Assembly (NCBI RefSeq): GCF_947487575.1
Contig: NZ_CANKXG010000014.1
Location: 1-64,000 of the forward strand
DNA from: an uncultured Algibacter sp.
GTDB lineage: Bacteria > Bacteroidota > Bacteroidia > Flavobacteriales > Flavobacteriaceae
DNA length: 64,000 nt
Direction: 5' to 3'
Both the position numbers and the translations under genes were made by a program. Shown here piece after piece: positions 1-7,999 of the stretch. Within the stretch, counting starts at the first letter, position 1, and each line of letters starts with the position of its first letter. The notes beneath the pieces are model-generated. The model had not been told where the DNA came from and did no database searches. It saw only the letters and a list, made by a program, of their open reading frames with translations.

Positions 1-76
1 CGCTTTACGTACCCAGTGTTTTCCGATGTTTTCATTACACTAATGTTTTAGTGTATCGCTATTTCAGGACGGGACA
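1..76. other. Edge fragment, possible insertion-sequence terminus
   Basis: Nothing here is a convincing gene. Two frames are open for a short distance (stops at 49-51 and about 87-89), but neither has recognisable protein features. Positions 59-76 read CTATTTCAGGACGGGACA, and the reverse complement begins TGTCCCGTCCTG. A TG...CA terminus of this kind resembles the ends of IS3-type elements, so this could be the right end of an element lying mostly outside the window. Positions 35-54 also hold a small inverted repeat around ACACTAA/TTAGTGT. The other end is not visible, so this is a weak inference. The alternative is simply the 3' end of a neighbouring gene. Confidence 0.25.
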
Positions 77-92
77 ATTTTTAAAGTAAAAA

Positions 93-120
93 AACCGGAG
101 TTAATTAACTCCGGTTTTTT
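93..120. terminator. Bidirectional intrinsic terminator
   Basis: A perfect 24-bp palindrome at 93-116 (core CCGGAGTTAATTAACTCCGG) has an A-run on its left and a T-run on its right. It can therefore terminate transcription in either direction. It separates whatever lies left of the window from the CNGKC-motif gene. Confidence 0.85.
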
Positions 121-149
121 TGTTTCAAAAGAATCAACACATATATTTG
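119..149 (+). promoter_or_regulatory. Consensus Bacteroidota promoter
   Basis: TTTG at 119-122 is followed after exactly 19 bases by TATATTTG at 142-149. This matches the primary sigma factor consensus of Flavobacteriaceae (TTTG near -33, TAnnTTTG near -7). Transcription would begin at about 154-156. That rules out the TTG codons at 120 and 147 as starts of the downstream gene and points to a start at or after 165. Confidence 0.7.
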
Positions 150-164
150 CCGAAAATTTATTTT

Positions 165-536
165 TTGCACAAGCTTACATCTTTATTTTTTGTTTTTTTA
201 TACATACTTGCTATGTTAAGACCTATTCAACCTTACGTTGAATATGTGCTTAATCAAGATTATATTGCTGATTTTTTATGTATTAACAAAGATAAACCTG
301 AGCTTCAATGTAATGGAAAATGTCATTTAGTAAAAGAAATTAAAAAGCAACAAGAGAATGACTCTAATGCGTTAGCCATTTCGTTAGAGAATTACCCCAT
401 TGGTTTTGTAAACATTTATAAAGTTGAAGCTATAAACTGTTTTACATCTCTAAAAAAATATACAAGCATCCCTTACCAGATACTATATTATTATAACTAC
501 AATTATAGTGCGTTTCAGCCACCCGATTTAGTATAA
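165..536 (+). CDS. Small membrane protein with CNGKC motif
   Basis: The function is not known. The protein has one N-terminal hydrophobic segment (roughly the first 16 residues from this start), followed by a cysteine-containing stretch reading CINKDKPELQCNGKCHL and a C-terminal FQPP. I recognise this pattern as a conserved hypothetical family of Flavobacteriaceae, often near outer-membrane transport genes. The three cysteines and one histidine suggest metal or disulfide chemistry outside the inner membrane, which is inference. The start is uncertain because no ATG precedes the hydrophobic segment. TTG at 165 fits the promoter at 119-149; ATG at 213 would remove the membrane segment. The next gene on the same strand is a His/Met-rich barrel protein, so a shared metal-related role is possible. 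Confidence 0.65.
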   Translation: MHKLTSLFFVFLYILAMLRPIQPYVEYVLNQDYIADFLCINKDKPELQCNGKCHLVKEIKKQQENDSNALAISLENYPIGFVNIYKVEAINCFTSLKKYTSIPYQILYYYNYNYSAFQPPDLV

Positions 537-569
537 TTTTATTATTGCTTTTGATTTTATTACGCCTTT

Positions 570-650
570 GCGTTAGCGATAGTAGCGGCATCCTTTTTTG
601 TTTTTCTCAAAAAAGATATAGCGAATAGCGCGACCCTTGTGGTAACGCCC
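570..650 (+). repeat. GCGTTA/TAACGC dispersed repeat, copy 1
   Basis: This copy starts GCGTTAGCGATAG and ends CGACCCTTGTGGTAACGCCC. Its ends are shared with the copies near 4046, 8000, 11397, 22949, 37246 and 62255, but its middle differs: it holds a hairpin made of CTTTTTTG and CAAAAAAG. The GCGTTA and TAACGC termini are complementary. It lies between two genes on the same strand. Confidence 0.7.
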
Positions 651-684
651 AAACAATTTACTTATAATTAATTTAAAATAAACG

Positions 685-1719
685 ATGAAAAATATATTCA
701 TTGCAATATTTTGTGTTGTAACAACACTAACTTTTGCACAACACAAACATCATAACAAACACGAATCAAACCCAGAGTGGTCATCAAATAGACCAGATGG
801 ACATGCGCCAATTTCTGTAATGGGAGACCATACTCATCATAAAGGTGGAGTTATGTTCTCATACCGATACATGACTATGGATATGCGCCAATTAAGACAA
901 AATACTGATGACGCCACTACAGCAAACGCTCATTCTGGATACATGGTAGCGCCTTTAGATATGATTATGAACATGCACATGTTAGGTGCTATGTATTCGC
1001 CTTCAGACAGAATAACCTTGATGATTATGGCTAATTATCTTGAAAACGACATGAATTTACAAATGCGAAATGGTAACCAATTTGTCACTAATACATCTGG
1101 CTTAGGCGATATTTCTCTTAATGTTTTATACAGTATTTTTAACAAAAACAGAAAGGCAATGCATGCTCAAATTGGTGTAAACATTCCAACGGGAAGTATT
1201 AAAGAGAAGAATGTACTACCTGTTTCAATGGGAAATGCTGTTCAATTACCTTACCCAATGCAACTAGGAACTGGTTCTTTTGGTACTAATTTAGCATTAA
1301 CATATTTAGGGCAATGTGATACATTTTCTTGGGGACATCAATTATCTGGAATGATAAATATTAACGATAACGACCAAGATTACAAATTCGGAAATCGTTA
1401 TAAATTCAATAACTGGATTGCTGGGAAAGCTGGAGATAATTTAAGTGTTTCTGTGCGTTTAGAAGGCGTATTAGTTAATGGAATTGATGGTGATAGCACA
1501 TTATTAAACCCTATGATGGTTACTACTGCGGATACAGAAAACTCTGGAGGAACTTATATTAATTCAGGGTTTGGATTGAATTATTTAGTAACAAAAGGAG
1601 GGTTAAAAGGGCTGAGATTTGCTACAGAAATCGCAATGCCTCTTTACCAAGATTTAAATGGTATTCAATTAAAACAGAATTACAGTTTAACTTTTGGGTT
1701 ACAGTACGCCATTCATTAA
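685..1719 (+). CDS. His/Met-rich outer-membrane beta-barrel protein
   Basis: This is a predicted outer-membrane transporter-like barrel. Residues 1-18 form a signal peptide, followed directly by a histidine-rich segment (HKHHNKH). The protein is rich in methionine, with clusters such as RYMTMDMRQ and MIMNMHMLGAMY. The rest alternates aromatic and polar residues and ends in a strand-like FGLQYAIH, as expected of a beta-barrel. The sequence resembles proteins annotated only as 'transporter', some of them near copper genes. Histidine and methionine enrichment just after the signal peptide suits binding of copper or another soft metal in the periplasm, but no transport activity can be proved from sequence. 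Repeat copy 1 separates it from the CNGKC protein. Confidence 0.75.
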   Translation: MKNIFIAIFCVVTTLTFAQHKHHNKHESNPEWSSNRPDGHAPISVMGDHTHHKGGVMFSYRYMTMDMRQLRQNTDDATTANAHSGYMVAPLDMIMNMHMLGAMYSPSDRITLMIMANYLENDMNLQMRNGNQFVTNTSGLGDISLNVLYSIFNKNRKAMHAQIGVNIPTGSIKEKNVLPVSMGNAVQLPYPMQLGTGSFGTNLALTYLGQCDTFSWGHQLSGMININDNDQDYKFGNRYKFNNWIAGKAGDNLSVSVRLEGVLVNGIDGDSTLLNPMMVTTADTENSGGTYINSGFGLNYLVTKGGLKGLRFATEIAMPLYQDLNGIQLKQNYSLTFGLQYAIH

Positions 1720-1740
1720 CACCTTTTTGTTCCAAGACTT

Positions 1741-1771
1741 AAAAAGCGTTTCAAATTGAAACGCTTTTTTT
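1741..1771. terminator. Intrinsic terminator after barrel gene
   Basis: A 14-bp stem (arms 1741-1754 and 1756-1769, core AAGCGTTTCAA) has a one-base centre and a run of T on its right. It lies 21 bases after the stop codon of the barrel gene. Confidence 0.85.
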
Positions 1772-1786
1772 GATTACATTTACTTT

Positions 1787-2689
1787 ATGTTTTCATCCAA
1801 GAAAAGATTAGATAATGCCTATAAAACAGCTAAAATCATTGATTTTGATGATTATAGCAAGTTCATTCTATTTAGTGACTGTCATAGAGGTGACAATAGT
1901 TTTGCTGACGATTTTGCCAATAACCGAAACATATACTTTCACGCCTTAAAACATTATTATGCTGAAGGATTTCAATATTGCGAATTGGGTGATGGTGATG
2001 AACTTTGGGAAAACCTATCGTTTGAATCTATTTTGAATGCCCATAAGAACGTCTTTATGCTTATGAAATTATTTCATAAAGATGACAGATTGCATATGAT
2101 ATGGGGAAATCATGATATGGTTTACAGAGACGCAAACTATGTAAAGAAACATTTATCAACTTATTTTGACCCTAAAGTTGGTGAAGATGTTGAACTTTTT
2201 GGTGACATTAAATACCATGAAGGGCTTATTTTAAAACATTGTTCAACAGGACAAGAATTATTTTTAACCCACGGACATCAAGCAGATTGGTGGAATTACC
2301 TCTTTTGGAAATGGAGTAGACTTATGGTACGTTTACTTTGGAAACCACTAAATGTTATGGGAATTGCAGACCCTACAAGTCCTGCGAAAAACTACAAAGA
2401 GCTTATAAAAGTAGAACGTAGAACTAAGAAGTGGATTACCCAAAACAATAATTTAATGACTATTGTTGGGCACACTCACAGACCTCGTTTTCCTGAACCT
2501 GGAGATATTGCGTTTTTTAATGATGGTAGTTGTGTACACCCTAGAAGCATTACAGGAATGGAGATTGAAAATGGCGCTATTTCTTTAATTAAATGGCAAA
2601 TTGCTACTAGAGATGATGGAACACTTCAAATTGTTAGAGTTTTACTTGAAGGCCCCGTGAAATTAGTTGACTATAAAACAAACACTTAG
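1787..2689 (+). CDS. Calcineurin-like metallophosphoesterase
   Basis: The protein has the full set of metallophosphoesterase metal-binding motifs: DCHRGD at residues 31-36, GDGDELW at 68-74, GNHD at 107-110, THGHQ at 161-165 and GHTH at 228-231. It should therefore be a cytoplasmic dinuclear-metal phosphoesterase. The substrate is unknown; relatives act on phosphoproteins, nucleotides or lipid-linked sugars. A bacterial UDP-2,3-diacylglucosamine hydrolase (LpxH) role is conceivable, but the protein is longer (300 residues) and has an unusual aromatic insert around residues 168-186. No signal peptide is visible. It follows a terminator and so is probably transcribed on its own or with the lipoprotein behind it. 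Confidence 0.85.
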   Translation: MFSSKKRLDNAYKTAKIIDFDDYSKFILFSDCHRGDNSFADDFANNRNIYFHALKHYYAEGFQYCELGDGDELWENLSFESILNAHKNVFMLMKLFHKDDRLHMIWGNHDMVYRDANYVKKHLSTYFDPKVGEDVELFGDIKYHEGLILKHCSTGQELFLTHGHQADWWNYLFWKWSRLMVRLLWKPLNVMGIADPTSPAKNYKELIKVERRTKKWITQNNNLMTIVGHTHRPRFPEPGDIAFFNDGSCVHPRSITGMEIENGAISLIKWQIATRDDGTLQIVRVLLEGPVKLVDYKTNT

Positions 2690-2742
2690 TATTTTAACGC
2701 AACCAAACTTAAATTCGAGCATCTTATTAAGAAATAATACTT

Positions 2743-3207
2743 ATGAAAAAATATATTTTTCTTTTTGCTTTATCAATAGTTTTATACAGTTGTAGTTCTA
2801 ATGATGGAAAACCAACAAATGAAAATGACTTTTTAATTTTTGGACATTTTTATGGTTTTTGTGCTGGTGAAGAATGCATAGAAATTTTTAAACTTACAGA
2901 CACCAAACTTTATGAGGATACTGAAGATAATTACGCACTTGACACATTCAATTTTGAAGAAAAAGACAACGAAAAATTTAATCTTGTTAAAGATTTAATT
3001 GACTCTTTACCAGAAAAATTACTCACTGAAAAAGATGAAATTATAGGTTGCCCTGACTGTTCTGATGGAGGGGGTATTTTTATTGAGTATTCTAAAAATG
3101 GAGTAATCAATAGCTGGAGAATTGACCAGTTCAAAAGGAATATTCCAGAATACTTACATGACTTTACGGATAGGGTTAATGAAAAAATAAGCCTTATTAA
3201 TAAGTAA
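2743..3207 (+). CDS. Hypothetical lipoprotein
   Basis: I do not recognise a domain. The N-terminus is a lipoprotein signal peptide with a lipobox ending at Cys17 (LYSC), followed by a polar linker. The mature part has two cysteine pairs (CAGEEC and CPDC next to a glycine-rich DGGG), which could form disulfides or bind a metal. It is probably anchored in the outer membrane or inner-membrane periplasmic face. Its stop codon is immediately followed by the ATG of the DUF1853 gene, so the two are co-transcribed. Confidence 0.7.
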   Translation: MKKYIFLFALSIVLYSCSSNDGKPTNENDFLIFGHFYGFCAGEECIEIFKLTDTKLYEDTEDNYALDTFNFEEKDNEKFNLVKDLIDSLPEKLLTEKDEIIGCPDCSDGGGIFIEYSKNGVINSWRIDQFKRNIPEYLHDFTDRVNEKISLINK

Positions 3208-4002
3208 ATGTTCCAAAAAAGATATGAAGGTTTTTTAAAGATACCTTGTTTATGGAGAAATAATTCTGTTTTCAATATTAAGCAATTTGAAGTTTTTTCT
3301 ACATCTGATAAAATAGATATTGATTTAGATGAAAATCTACGCCTTGGGAAATATGTTGAGCGATTAGTTTCTTTTGAATTAGAACAGCAAGATGATATTT
3401 CTGTTTTAGCTGAAAATATTCAAGTTCAAGATGGTAAAATTACTTTAGGTGAATTGGATTGTTTACTGCTTAGAAATGACAAACCCATACATCTTGAAAT
3501 TATTTATAAGTTTTACTTGTATGATGCTTCAGTAGGTAATTCTGAAATTGACCATTTTATTGGCCCTAATAGGAAAGATTCTTTAGTTGAAAAACTAAAC
3601 AAATTAAAAAACAAACAATTACCTCTGCTCTATTCTGATGTTTGTAAACCGTATTTAGATGCTCTTGATTTAAGCACTAAAAATATTGAGCAACAGGTTT
3701 ACTTTAAAGCACAATTGTTTTTACCTTTTTCTAGTCAAGATATTGAACTTGAAACTTTAAATACAGATTGTATTGCTGGGTTTTATATTAATCTAAATGC
3801 ATTACAACAATTTGAGGATTGTAAGTTTTACATGCCAACTAAAAAAGATTGGTTGGTGATTCCGCATGCTAATGTGAACTGGTTAAACTTTGATGCCTTT
3901 GAGTTGAAAACTAAAGATTTTCTTGAGCAAAAATTTTCTGCTTTATGCTGGATTAAGTTTAAGAACGGGGAATTAAAAAAGCTGTTTTTGGTTTGGTGGT
4001 GA
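3208..4002 (+). CDS. DUF1853 family protein
   Basis: A 264-residue protein matching the DUF1853 family in its key stretches: GELDCLLLR, then HLEIIYKFYLYD, then a GPN..DSL..KL segment, and a C-terminal W-rich end (LVWW). The GELD...HLEI.YKF arrangement resembles the D...ExK core of PD-(D/E)XK nuclease-like folds, so a nucleic-acid role is possible but unproved. The start codon directly abuts the stop of the preceding lipoprotein gene. No signal peptide is present, so the protein is cytoplasmic, which makes co-transcription with a lipoprotein unexplained. Confidence 0.8.
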   Translation: MFQKRYEGFLKIPCLWRNNSVFNIKQFEVFSTSDKIDIDLDENLRLGKYVERLVSFELEQQDDISVLAENIQVQDGKITLGELDCLLLRNDKPIHLEIIYKFYLYDASVGNSEIDHFIGPNRKDSLVEKLNKLKNKQLPLLYSDVCKPYLDALDLSTKNIEQQVYFKAQLFLPFSSQDIELETLNTDCIAGFYINLNALQQFEDCKFYMPTKKDWLVIPHANVNWLNFDAFELKTKDFLEQKFSALCWIKFKNGELKKLFLVWW

Positions 4003-4045
4003 TTCTCTAGTTTTATTTAAAAATATGACTTTAGCAAGTATGCTT

Positions 4046-4135
4046 GCGTTAGGGATTGAAGTGGATAGCCCACAGCCCGACATAGGAGGTGCGAGGACTT
4101 GTAACGGAAAGCCCGACCCTTTTCGGGTAACGCCC
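4046..4135 (+). repeat. GCGTTA/TAACGC dispersed repeat, copy 2
   Basis: This copy begins GCGTTAGGGATTGAAGTGG and ends CGGGTAACGCCC. It is almost identical, in opposite orientation, to the copies at 11397-11483 and 37246-37335. Near its end is a small hairpin, CCC-TTTT-CGGG. A second palindrome, GCAAGTATGCTTGC, overlaps its left edge at 4034-4047. It lies between two convergent genes. Confidence 0.85.
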
Positions 4136-4191
4136 AAATAATCAATATTATTAATTAGAATTTATGAGATTCCTTTCTTCAAAGGAATATG

Positions 4192-4521
4192 TTAGCTTTC
4201 TGGAGCTAGTTCTACCTCTAGTCCTTCCATTTCTGGGGTGATTTGAATCTGGCAGCCTAAACGGCTGTTATCTTGAACATCGAAAGCTTCGGATAGCATA
4301 GCTTCTTCATCGTCACTCATTTCTGGCAATTCAGTTTCGCTTTTAACATAACATTGGCACGAAGCACACATAGCCATACCGCCACAAACACCTATAGTGC
4401 CTTCTGGGGCAAGCTCGTAAGATCTCACAACTTCCATAAGATTCATAGCCATATCAGTTGGGGCAACAATATCGTGTGTTACACCGTCTCGGTCTGTGAT
4501 TTTTATATTTACGTCTTCCAT
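4192..4521 (-). CDS. 2Fe-2S ferredoxin (adrenodoxin type)
   Basis: A 109-residue electron carrier with the adrenodoxin/ISC-type ligand pattern: Cys46, Cys52 and Cys55 (GVCGGMAMCASC) plus Cys90 (LGCQI). An extra cysteine follows at residue 57. The acidic stretch after the cluster loop (PEMSDDEEAML) is typical of surfaces that bind partner oxidoreductases. It lies near Fe-S assembly genes (Nfu and Mrp) on the same strand but is separated from them by a strong terminator, so it is transcribed independently. A promoter-like CAAATTTA (reverse of TAAATTTG) lies at 4567-4574. Confidence 0.92.
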   Translation of the reverse strand: MEDVNIKITDRDGVTHDIVAPTDMAMNLMEVVRSYELAPEGTIGVCGGMAMCASCQCYVKSETELPEMSDDEEAMLSEAFDVQDNSRLGCQIQITPEMEGLEVELAPES

Positions 4522-4635
4522 GTTTTAATTTTTGATTCTGCTAAATGCATGTCATAATTCGTGCCACAAATTTAATATATGCGCTTTTATTTTGACACTT
4601 TTTATTTATGAATTTAAAATGCTTTATGAAAAAAT

Positions 4636-4678
4636 AAGGAATCCTTAAAATTATAGAATTTTAAGGATTCCTTTTGCA
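4636..4678. terminator. Strong terminator downstream of nfu
   Basis: A perfect 17-bp stem (arms 4636-4652 and 4657-4673, core AAGGAATCCTTAAAATT) encloses a four-base loop. It ends the leftward mrp-nfu transcript before the ferredoxin gene; on that strand the stem is followed by TATTTTTTC. Confidence 0.85.
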
Positions 4679-4730
4679 TTGGATTGTTATTTTGATTGAA
4701 ACTTTAGCAGAACCTTTTTAAATTTTCTGA

Positions 4731-4973
4731 CTAAGCATCAATATTTACGACTTGCTCTATTTGAGGTGCGTGCTTTTTAATGGTCATTTCTACCCCAGAT
4801 TTAAGTGTCATTTGATTAACACTACAACCTACGCATGCGCCTTTTAATTGCACTTTTACTAGCTTATCATCTTCAATAGATAGTAATGAAATATCTCCAC
4901 CATCACTTTGCAAAAATGGACGGATTTCGTCTAGTGCTATTTCAACTTTTTCTTTTAATTCTTCTGAAGTCAT
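4731..4973 (-). CDS. NifU C-terminal domain Fe-S scaffold protein
   Basis: An 80-residue Nfu-type protein consisting only of the NifU C-terminal domain. The CxxC pair Cys47/Cys50 (GACVGCSVN) would hold a bridging Fe-S cluster in a dimer for delivery to target apoproteins. It lies three bases after the stop of the Mrp-family ATPase gene, so the two Fe-S carriers are co-expressed. It ends at a strong terminator. Confidence 0.92.
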   Translation of the reverse strand: MTSEELKEKVEIALDEIRPFLQSDGGDISLLSIEDDKLVKVQLKGACVGCSVNQMTLKSGVEMTIKKHAPQIEQVVNIDA

Positions 4974-4976
4974 ACT

Positions 4977-6113
4977 TTATTTTTTAACTGCTGCACAGCC
5001 TGCCATAGTTGTAATTTTAATGGCTTCGGTTGGCGGTAAATCGTCGTTTCGTCTTACTACTTCTTGTACCACATTTTGAGTTAACTTCTCGAAAGCTTGC
5101 TCTAATGCTGTTGCTGTTTGTAATGCTGCTGGACGACCAACATCTCCTGCTTCTCTTATACTTTGTACCAATGGTAATTCTCCTAAAAATGGCACATCTA
5201 AATCTTCTGCTAAATGTTTTGCTCCTTCTTGTCCGAAGATGAAATATTTGTTATCTGGCAATTCAGCAGGTGTAAAATATGCCATATTTTCAATAATTCC
5301 TAATACAGGTACATTAATACTTTCTTGTTGAAACATAGCGACTCCTTTTTTAGCATCTGCTAAAGCCACATTTTGAGGTGTACTAACAATAACCGCACCT
5401 GTTATTGGTAAGGATTGCATGATGCTTAAATGAATATCTCCTGTTCCTGGCGGTAAGTCTAATAATAAGAAATCTAACTCGCCCCAATGTGCATCAAAAA
5501 TCATTTGATTTAATGCTTTTGCAGCCATTGGTCCTCTCCAAACTACGGCTTGATTAGGTTGTGTGAAAAATCCAATTGATAATACTTTTACACCATAGTT
5601 TTCTATGGGTTTCATTTTTGATTTTCCGTCGATGTTTACTGCTAATGGTTTTTCATTTGCTACATCAAACATAATAGGAATAGATGGTCCGTAAATATCA
5701 GCATCTAAAACACCAACTTTAAAGCCCATTTTTGCTAAAGTAACCGCAAGATTTGCAGTGACTGTAGATTTACCTACACCGCCTTTACCTGATGCTATAG
5801 CAATTATATTTCGAAGACCAGGAACTGGCTTTCCTTTTATAACGTTTGCTTTTGGTTGTTCTGGCGCTTCCACTTTTACGTTTACTGTGATTTTTGCCTT
5901 TTCATAAACCTCTTCATGAATGGTTTTAAGGATATCCACCTCAGTACGCTTTTTGGCCTGTAAACTTGGGTTTTTTATAGTAATATCCACTATAACCTCA
6001 TCACCAAATGTAATTATGTTTTTTACAGCTCCACTCTCTACCATATTTTGTCCTTCTCCAGGAACGGTAATATTTTCAAGTGCTTTTAATATGTCTTTTT
6101 TATCTAGCTTCAT
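4977..6113 (-). CDS. Mrp/NBP35-family Fe-S carrier ATPase
   Basis: A 378-residue P-loop ATPase. Residues 1-85 form a DUF59/MIP18-like domain, and the ATPase domain follows with a deviant Walker A (GKGGVGKST, residues 109-117), DADIYGPS and DLPPGTGD. The family inserts or carries Fe-S clusters (ApbC/Mrp, eukaryotic Nbp35/Ind1). The C-terminal CxxC that bridges the cluster in many members is missing: the stretch after IIENMAYF contains no cysteine. Only a lone Cys in MAGCAAVKK remains near the end. It is paired with nfu in a two-gene operon. Confidence 0.9.
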   Translation of the reverse strand: MKLDKKDILKALENITVPGEGQNMVESGAVKNIITFGDEVIVDITIKNPSLQAKKRTEVDILKTIHEEVYEKAKITVNVKVEAPEQPKANVIKGKPVPGLRNIIAIASGKGGVGKSTVTANLAVTLAKMGFKVGVLDADIYGPSIPIMFDVANEKPLAVNIDGKSKMKPIENYGVKVLSIGFFTQPNQAVVWRGPMAAKALNQMIFDAHWGELDFLLLDLPPGTGDIHLSIMQSLPITGAVIVSTPQNVALADAKKGVAMFQQESINVPVLGIIENMAYFTPAELPDNKYFIFGQEGAKHLAEDLDVPFLGELPLVQSIREAGDVGRPAALQTATALEQAFEKLTQNVVQEVVRRNDDLPPTEAIKITTMAGCAAVKK

Positions 6114-6267
6114 TTCTTTTATTAAGAATCATTCTAAAGGCAAATATAAGTAATAATGACGGAAGACAGAAGCTTGATGCTAGAAGTTTTATTGATTTGA
6201 TTATTGGGTTTTGTTATGGCTGATGGATTTGTAATTATTTGTAAATTTTTGAAAAATTAGGACATAA

Positions 6268-6597
6268 CTACAACTCCATAGAAGGATCCCAATATACTTT
6301 TTCTAAATCTTGTATTTGATTTTCAATAACTTTAACACCTTCACTTTCTAGTAGCTGTTGCATGAGATTTGTACCATCAAAATGATGCTTTCCTGTTAGT
6401 AAACCTTTTCGGTTTACAACACGATGCGCAGGAACGTCTTTTCCACTAGAACCATTCATGGCATAACCAACCATTCGTGCGCTTCTTACTGCCCCCAAAT
6501 ATTTAGCTATGGCACCATAACTTGTTACCCGCCCGTAAGGGATTAGTTTTGCAACTTCATAAACCTTATCAAAAAAATTAAGGGTTTCTGGCTTCAT
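6268..6597 (-). CDS. Alkyltransferase-like protein (ATL), no active cysteine
   Basis: A 109-residue protein with the O6-alkylguanine-DNA methyltransferase DNA-binding fold (IPYGRVTSYGAIAKYLG, then RMVGYAMN). Where a true methyltransferase has PCHRV, this has PAHRV (Ala57), so it cannot accept an alkyl group. It therefore belongs with the alkyltransferase-like proteins, which flip damaged guanines and flag them for nucleotide excision repair. It is the last gene of a three-gene operon with a LysE-family exporter and trmB, with gaps of only 1-2 bases. Confidence 0.88.
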   Translation of the reverse strand: MKPETLNFFDKVYEVAKLIPYGRVTSYGAIAKYLGAVRSARMVGYAMNGSSGKDVPAHRVVNRKGLLTGKHHFDGTNLMQQLLESEGVKVIENQIQDLEKVYWDPSMEL

Positions 6598-6598
6598 T

Positions 6599-7228
6599 TT
6601 AAAAGTCTCTAATAATATTAATTAAAGTTACTATTGAAATAACCCCCGTAACACCACCTATAATCCGATTCATATTTTTTTGCGACGTAAAAGACTTGCT
6701 TTTTATTTTATCAAAGAAGAAAATATACATGTAAAGAGTTACAAATGTACCTGTACCAGCCCCAATAACATAAGCCATTATACTTGTTTTTTCGAAAGTC
6801 ATCCAACCGAAAGCAGACAAAGTAATAGTCATATAAGCTTGATATGGTATAGGGAACACGTTAATTGAAGATAAAAGCATACCTTGAAAAAAACGACTAT
6901 GTTTACTTCTAATTTTTGGTTCTATTTGTTGTTTGCCTCCAGATTTAGCTACAAACAAAAAGTAAATGGTTACCAAAATAAAAATCACCAAAGCTACACC
7001 TCTTAAAACTCCAATAACTTCTGGGTGTTTACTTAAATAACGTGCAAAAATACTTGCTAAATAGGTTTGTATTAAAACTATAACACAAACACCCGCAGAA
7101 AATACTATACCTCGAACGTAACCTTCTTTTAAACTTATTTTAGCCGCTGTCATATTTAACAACCCTGGTGGAACAACACCAATCATTGCAAAAAACAAAC
7201 CTAGAAAAAAGATAAACGTAATGTTCAC
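6599..7228 (-). CDS. LysE family transporter
   Basis: A 209-residue inner-membrane protein with about six hydrophobic segments. The first contains the family signature GVVPPGLLNMTAAKISLKEG, and a conserved mid-loop has INVFPIPY. LysE-family proteins export amino acids or related small molecules; the substrate cannot be told here. It sits in a tight operon between trmB (2-base gap) and the ATL gene (1-base gap). Confidence 0.82.
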   Translation of the reverse strand: MNITFIFFLGLFFAMIGVVPPGLLNMTAAKISLKEGYVRGIVFSAGVCVIVLIQTYLASIFARYLSKHPEVIGVLRGVALVIFILVTIYFLFVAKSGGKQQIEPKIRSKHSRFFQGMLLSSINVFPIPYQAYMTITLSAFGWMTFEKTSIMAYVIGAGTGTFVTLYMYIFFFDKIKSKSFTSQKNMNRIIGGVTGVISIVTLINIIRDF

Positions 7229-7230
7229 TA

Positions 7231-7905
7231 TTACTTAATTTTAAACCTAATATACGTAATTGGTTTGTTTTGTTCTAAATATTGCGATTCATAAAAGGTT
7301 TGGATGCTTGTAACTTCTTCTGGGCTACCTTCTTGTTTATAAACATTATGATTAGCATATAGAACCTCGTGTCCTGCACCATGTAAAAGACCCAACGTAT
7401 AGCCATGCATAAATTCGCTATCGGTTTTTAAATTCATCACACCCTCTGGTTTTAAAATTTGTTTGTACCGCTCTAAAAACACAGCATTGGTCATTCGGTG
7501 TTTTGTCCGTTTGTATTTTATTTGTGGGTCTGGAAAGGTAATCCAAATTTCATCAACCTCGTTTTCTGCAAAAGCGTGGTCTATTAATTCAATTTGGGTG
7601 CGAAGAAAAGCAACATTAGGAATATTATCTTCTAAGGCTGTTTTGGCGCCTCTCCAAAAACGTGCGCCTTTAATATCGATGCCTATAAAGTTTTTGTTTG
7701 GATACTTTTTTGCTAAAGCGACTGAATACTCACCTTTACCACAACCTAATTCTAAAACTAACGGGTTATTATTTTCAAAAACTTTTGCTTTCCAATTACC
7801 TTTTAGTTTAAAGTTTGAGTTTACCAATTCTTCTCTTGAAGGTTGAACGACATTGGAAAATGTTTCGTTTTCTCTGAATCTTTTTAGTTTGTTTTTACTT
7901 CCCAA
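7231..7905 (-). CDS. trmB: tRNA (guanine-N7)-methyltransferase
   Basis: A SAM-dependent Rossmann methyltransferase forming m7G46 in the tRNA variable loop. The SAM site LELGCGKG is at residues 51-58, IGIDIKGAR at about 74-82, and the TrmB signature TFPDPQIKYKRTKHR at about 123-137. The 224-residue length is normal. It is the first gene of the trmB-LysE-ATL operon. Confidence 0.95.
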   Translation of the reverse strand: MGSKNKLKRFRENETFSNVVQPSREELVNSNFKLKGNWKAKVFENNNPLVLELGCGKGEYSVALAKKYPNKNFIGIDIKGARFWRGAKTALEDNIPNVAFLRTQIELIDHAFAENEVDEIWITFPDPQIKYKRTKHRMTNAVFLERYKQILKPEGVMNLKTDSEFMHGYTLGLLHGAGHEVLYANHNVYKQEGSPEEVTSIQTFYESQYLEQNKPITYIRFKIK

Positions 7906-7999
7906 AATTTATTAACTATTTGTTATTATTATTTTGAATTGGTAAAATTAAGCAAATACACAAGAACCTTAATAGCTTATCTTTGAAATTAGCAAATTA

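Noticed and set aside
1-51. Possible C-terminal end of a gene in frame 1
   Set aside because: Another frame is equally open to about 89, neither shows family features, and an insertion-sequence end is equally likely.
2931-3275. Open frame on the minus strand over the lipoprotein gene
   Set aside because: Antisense to a clear lipoprotein and DUF1853 gene pair; no recognisable domain.
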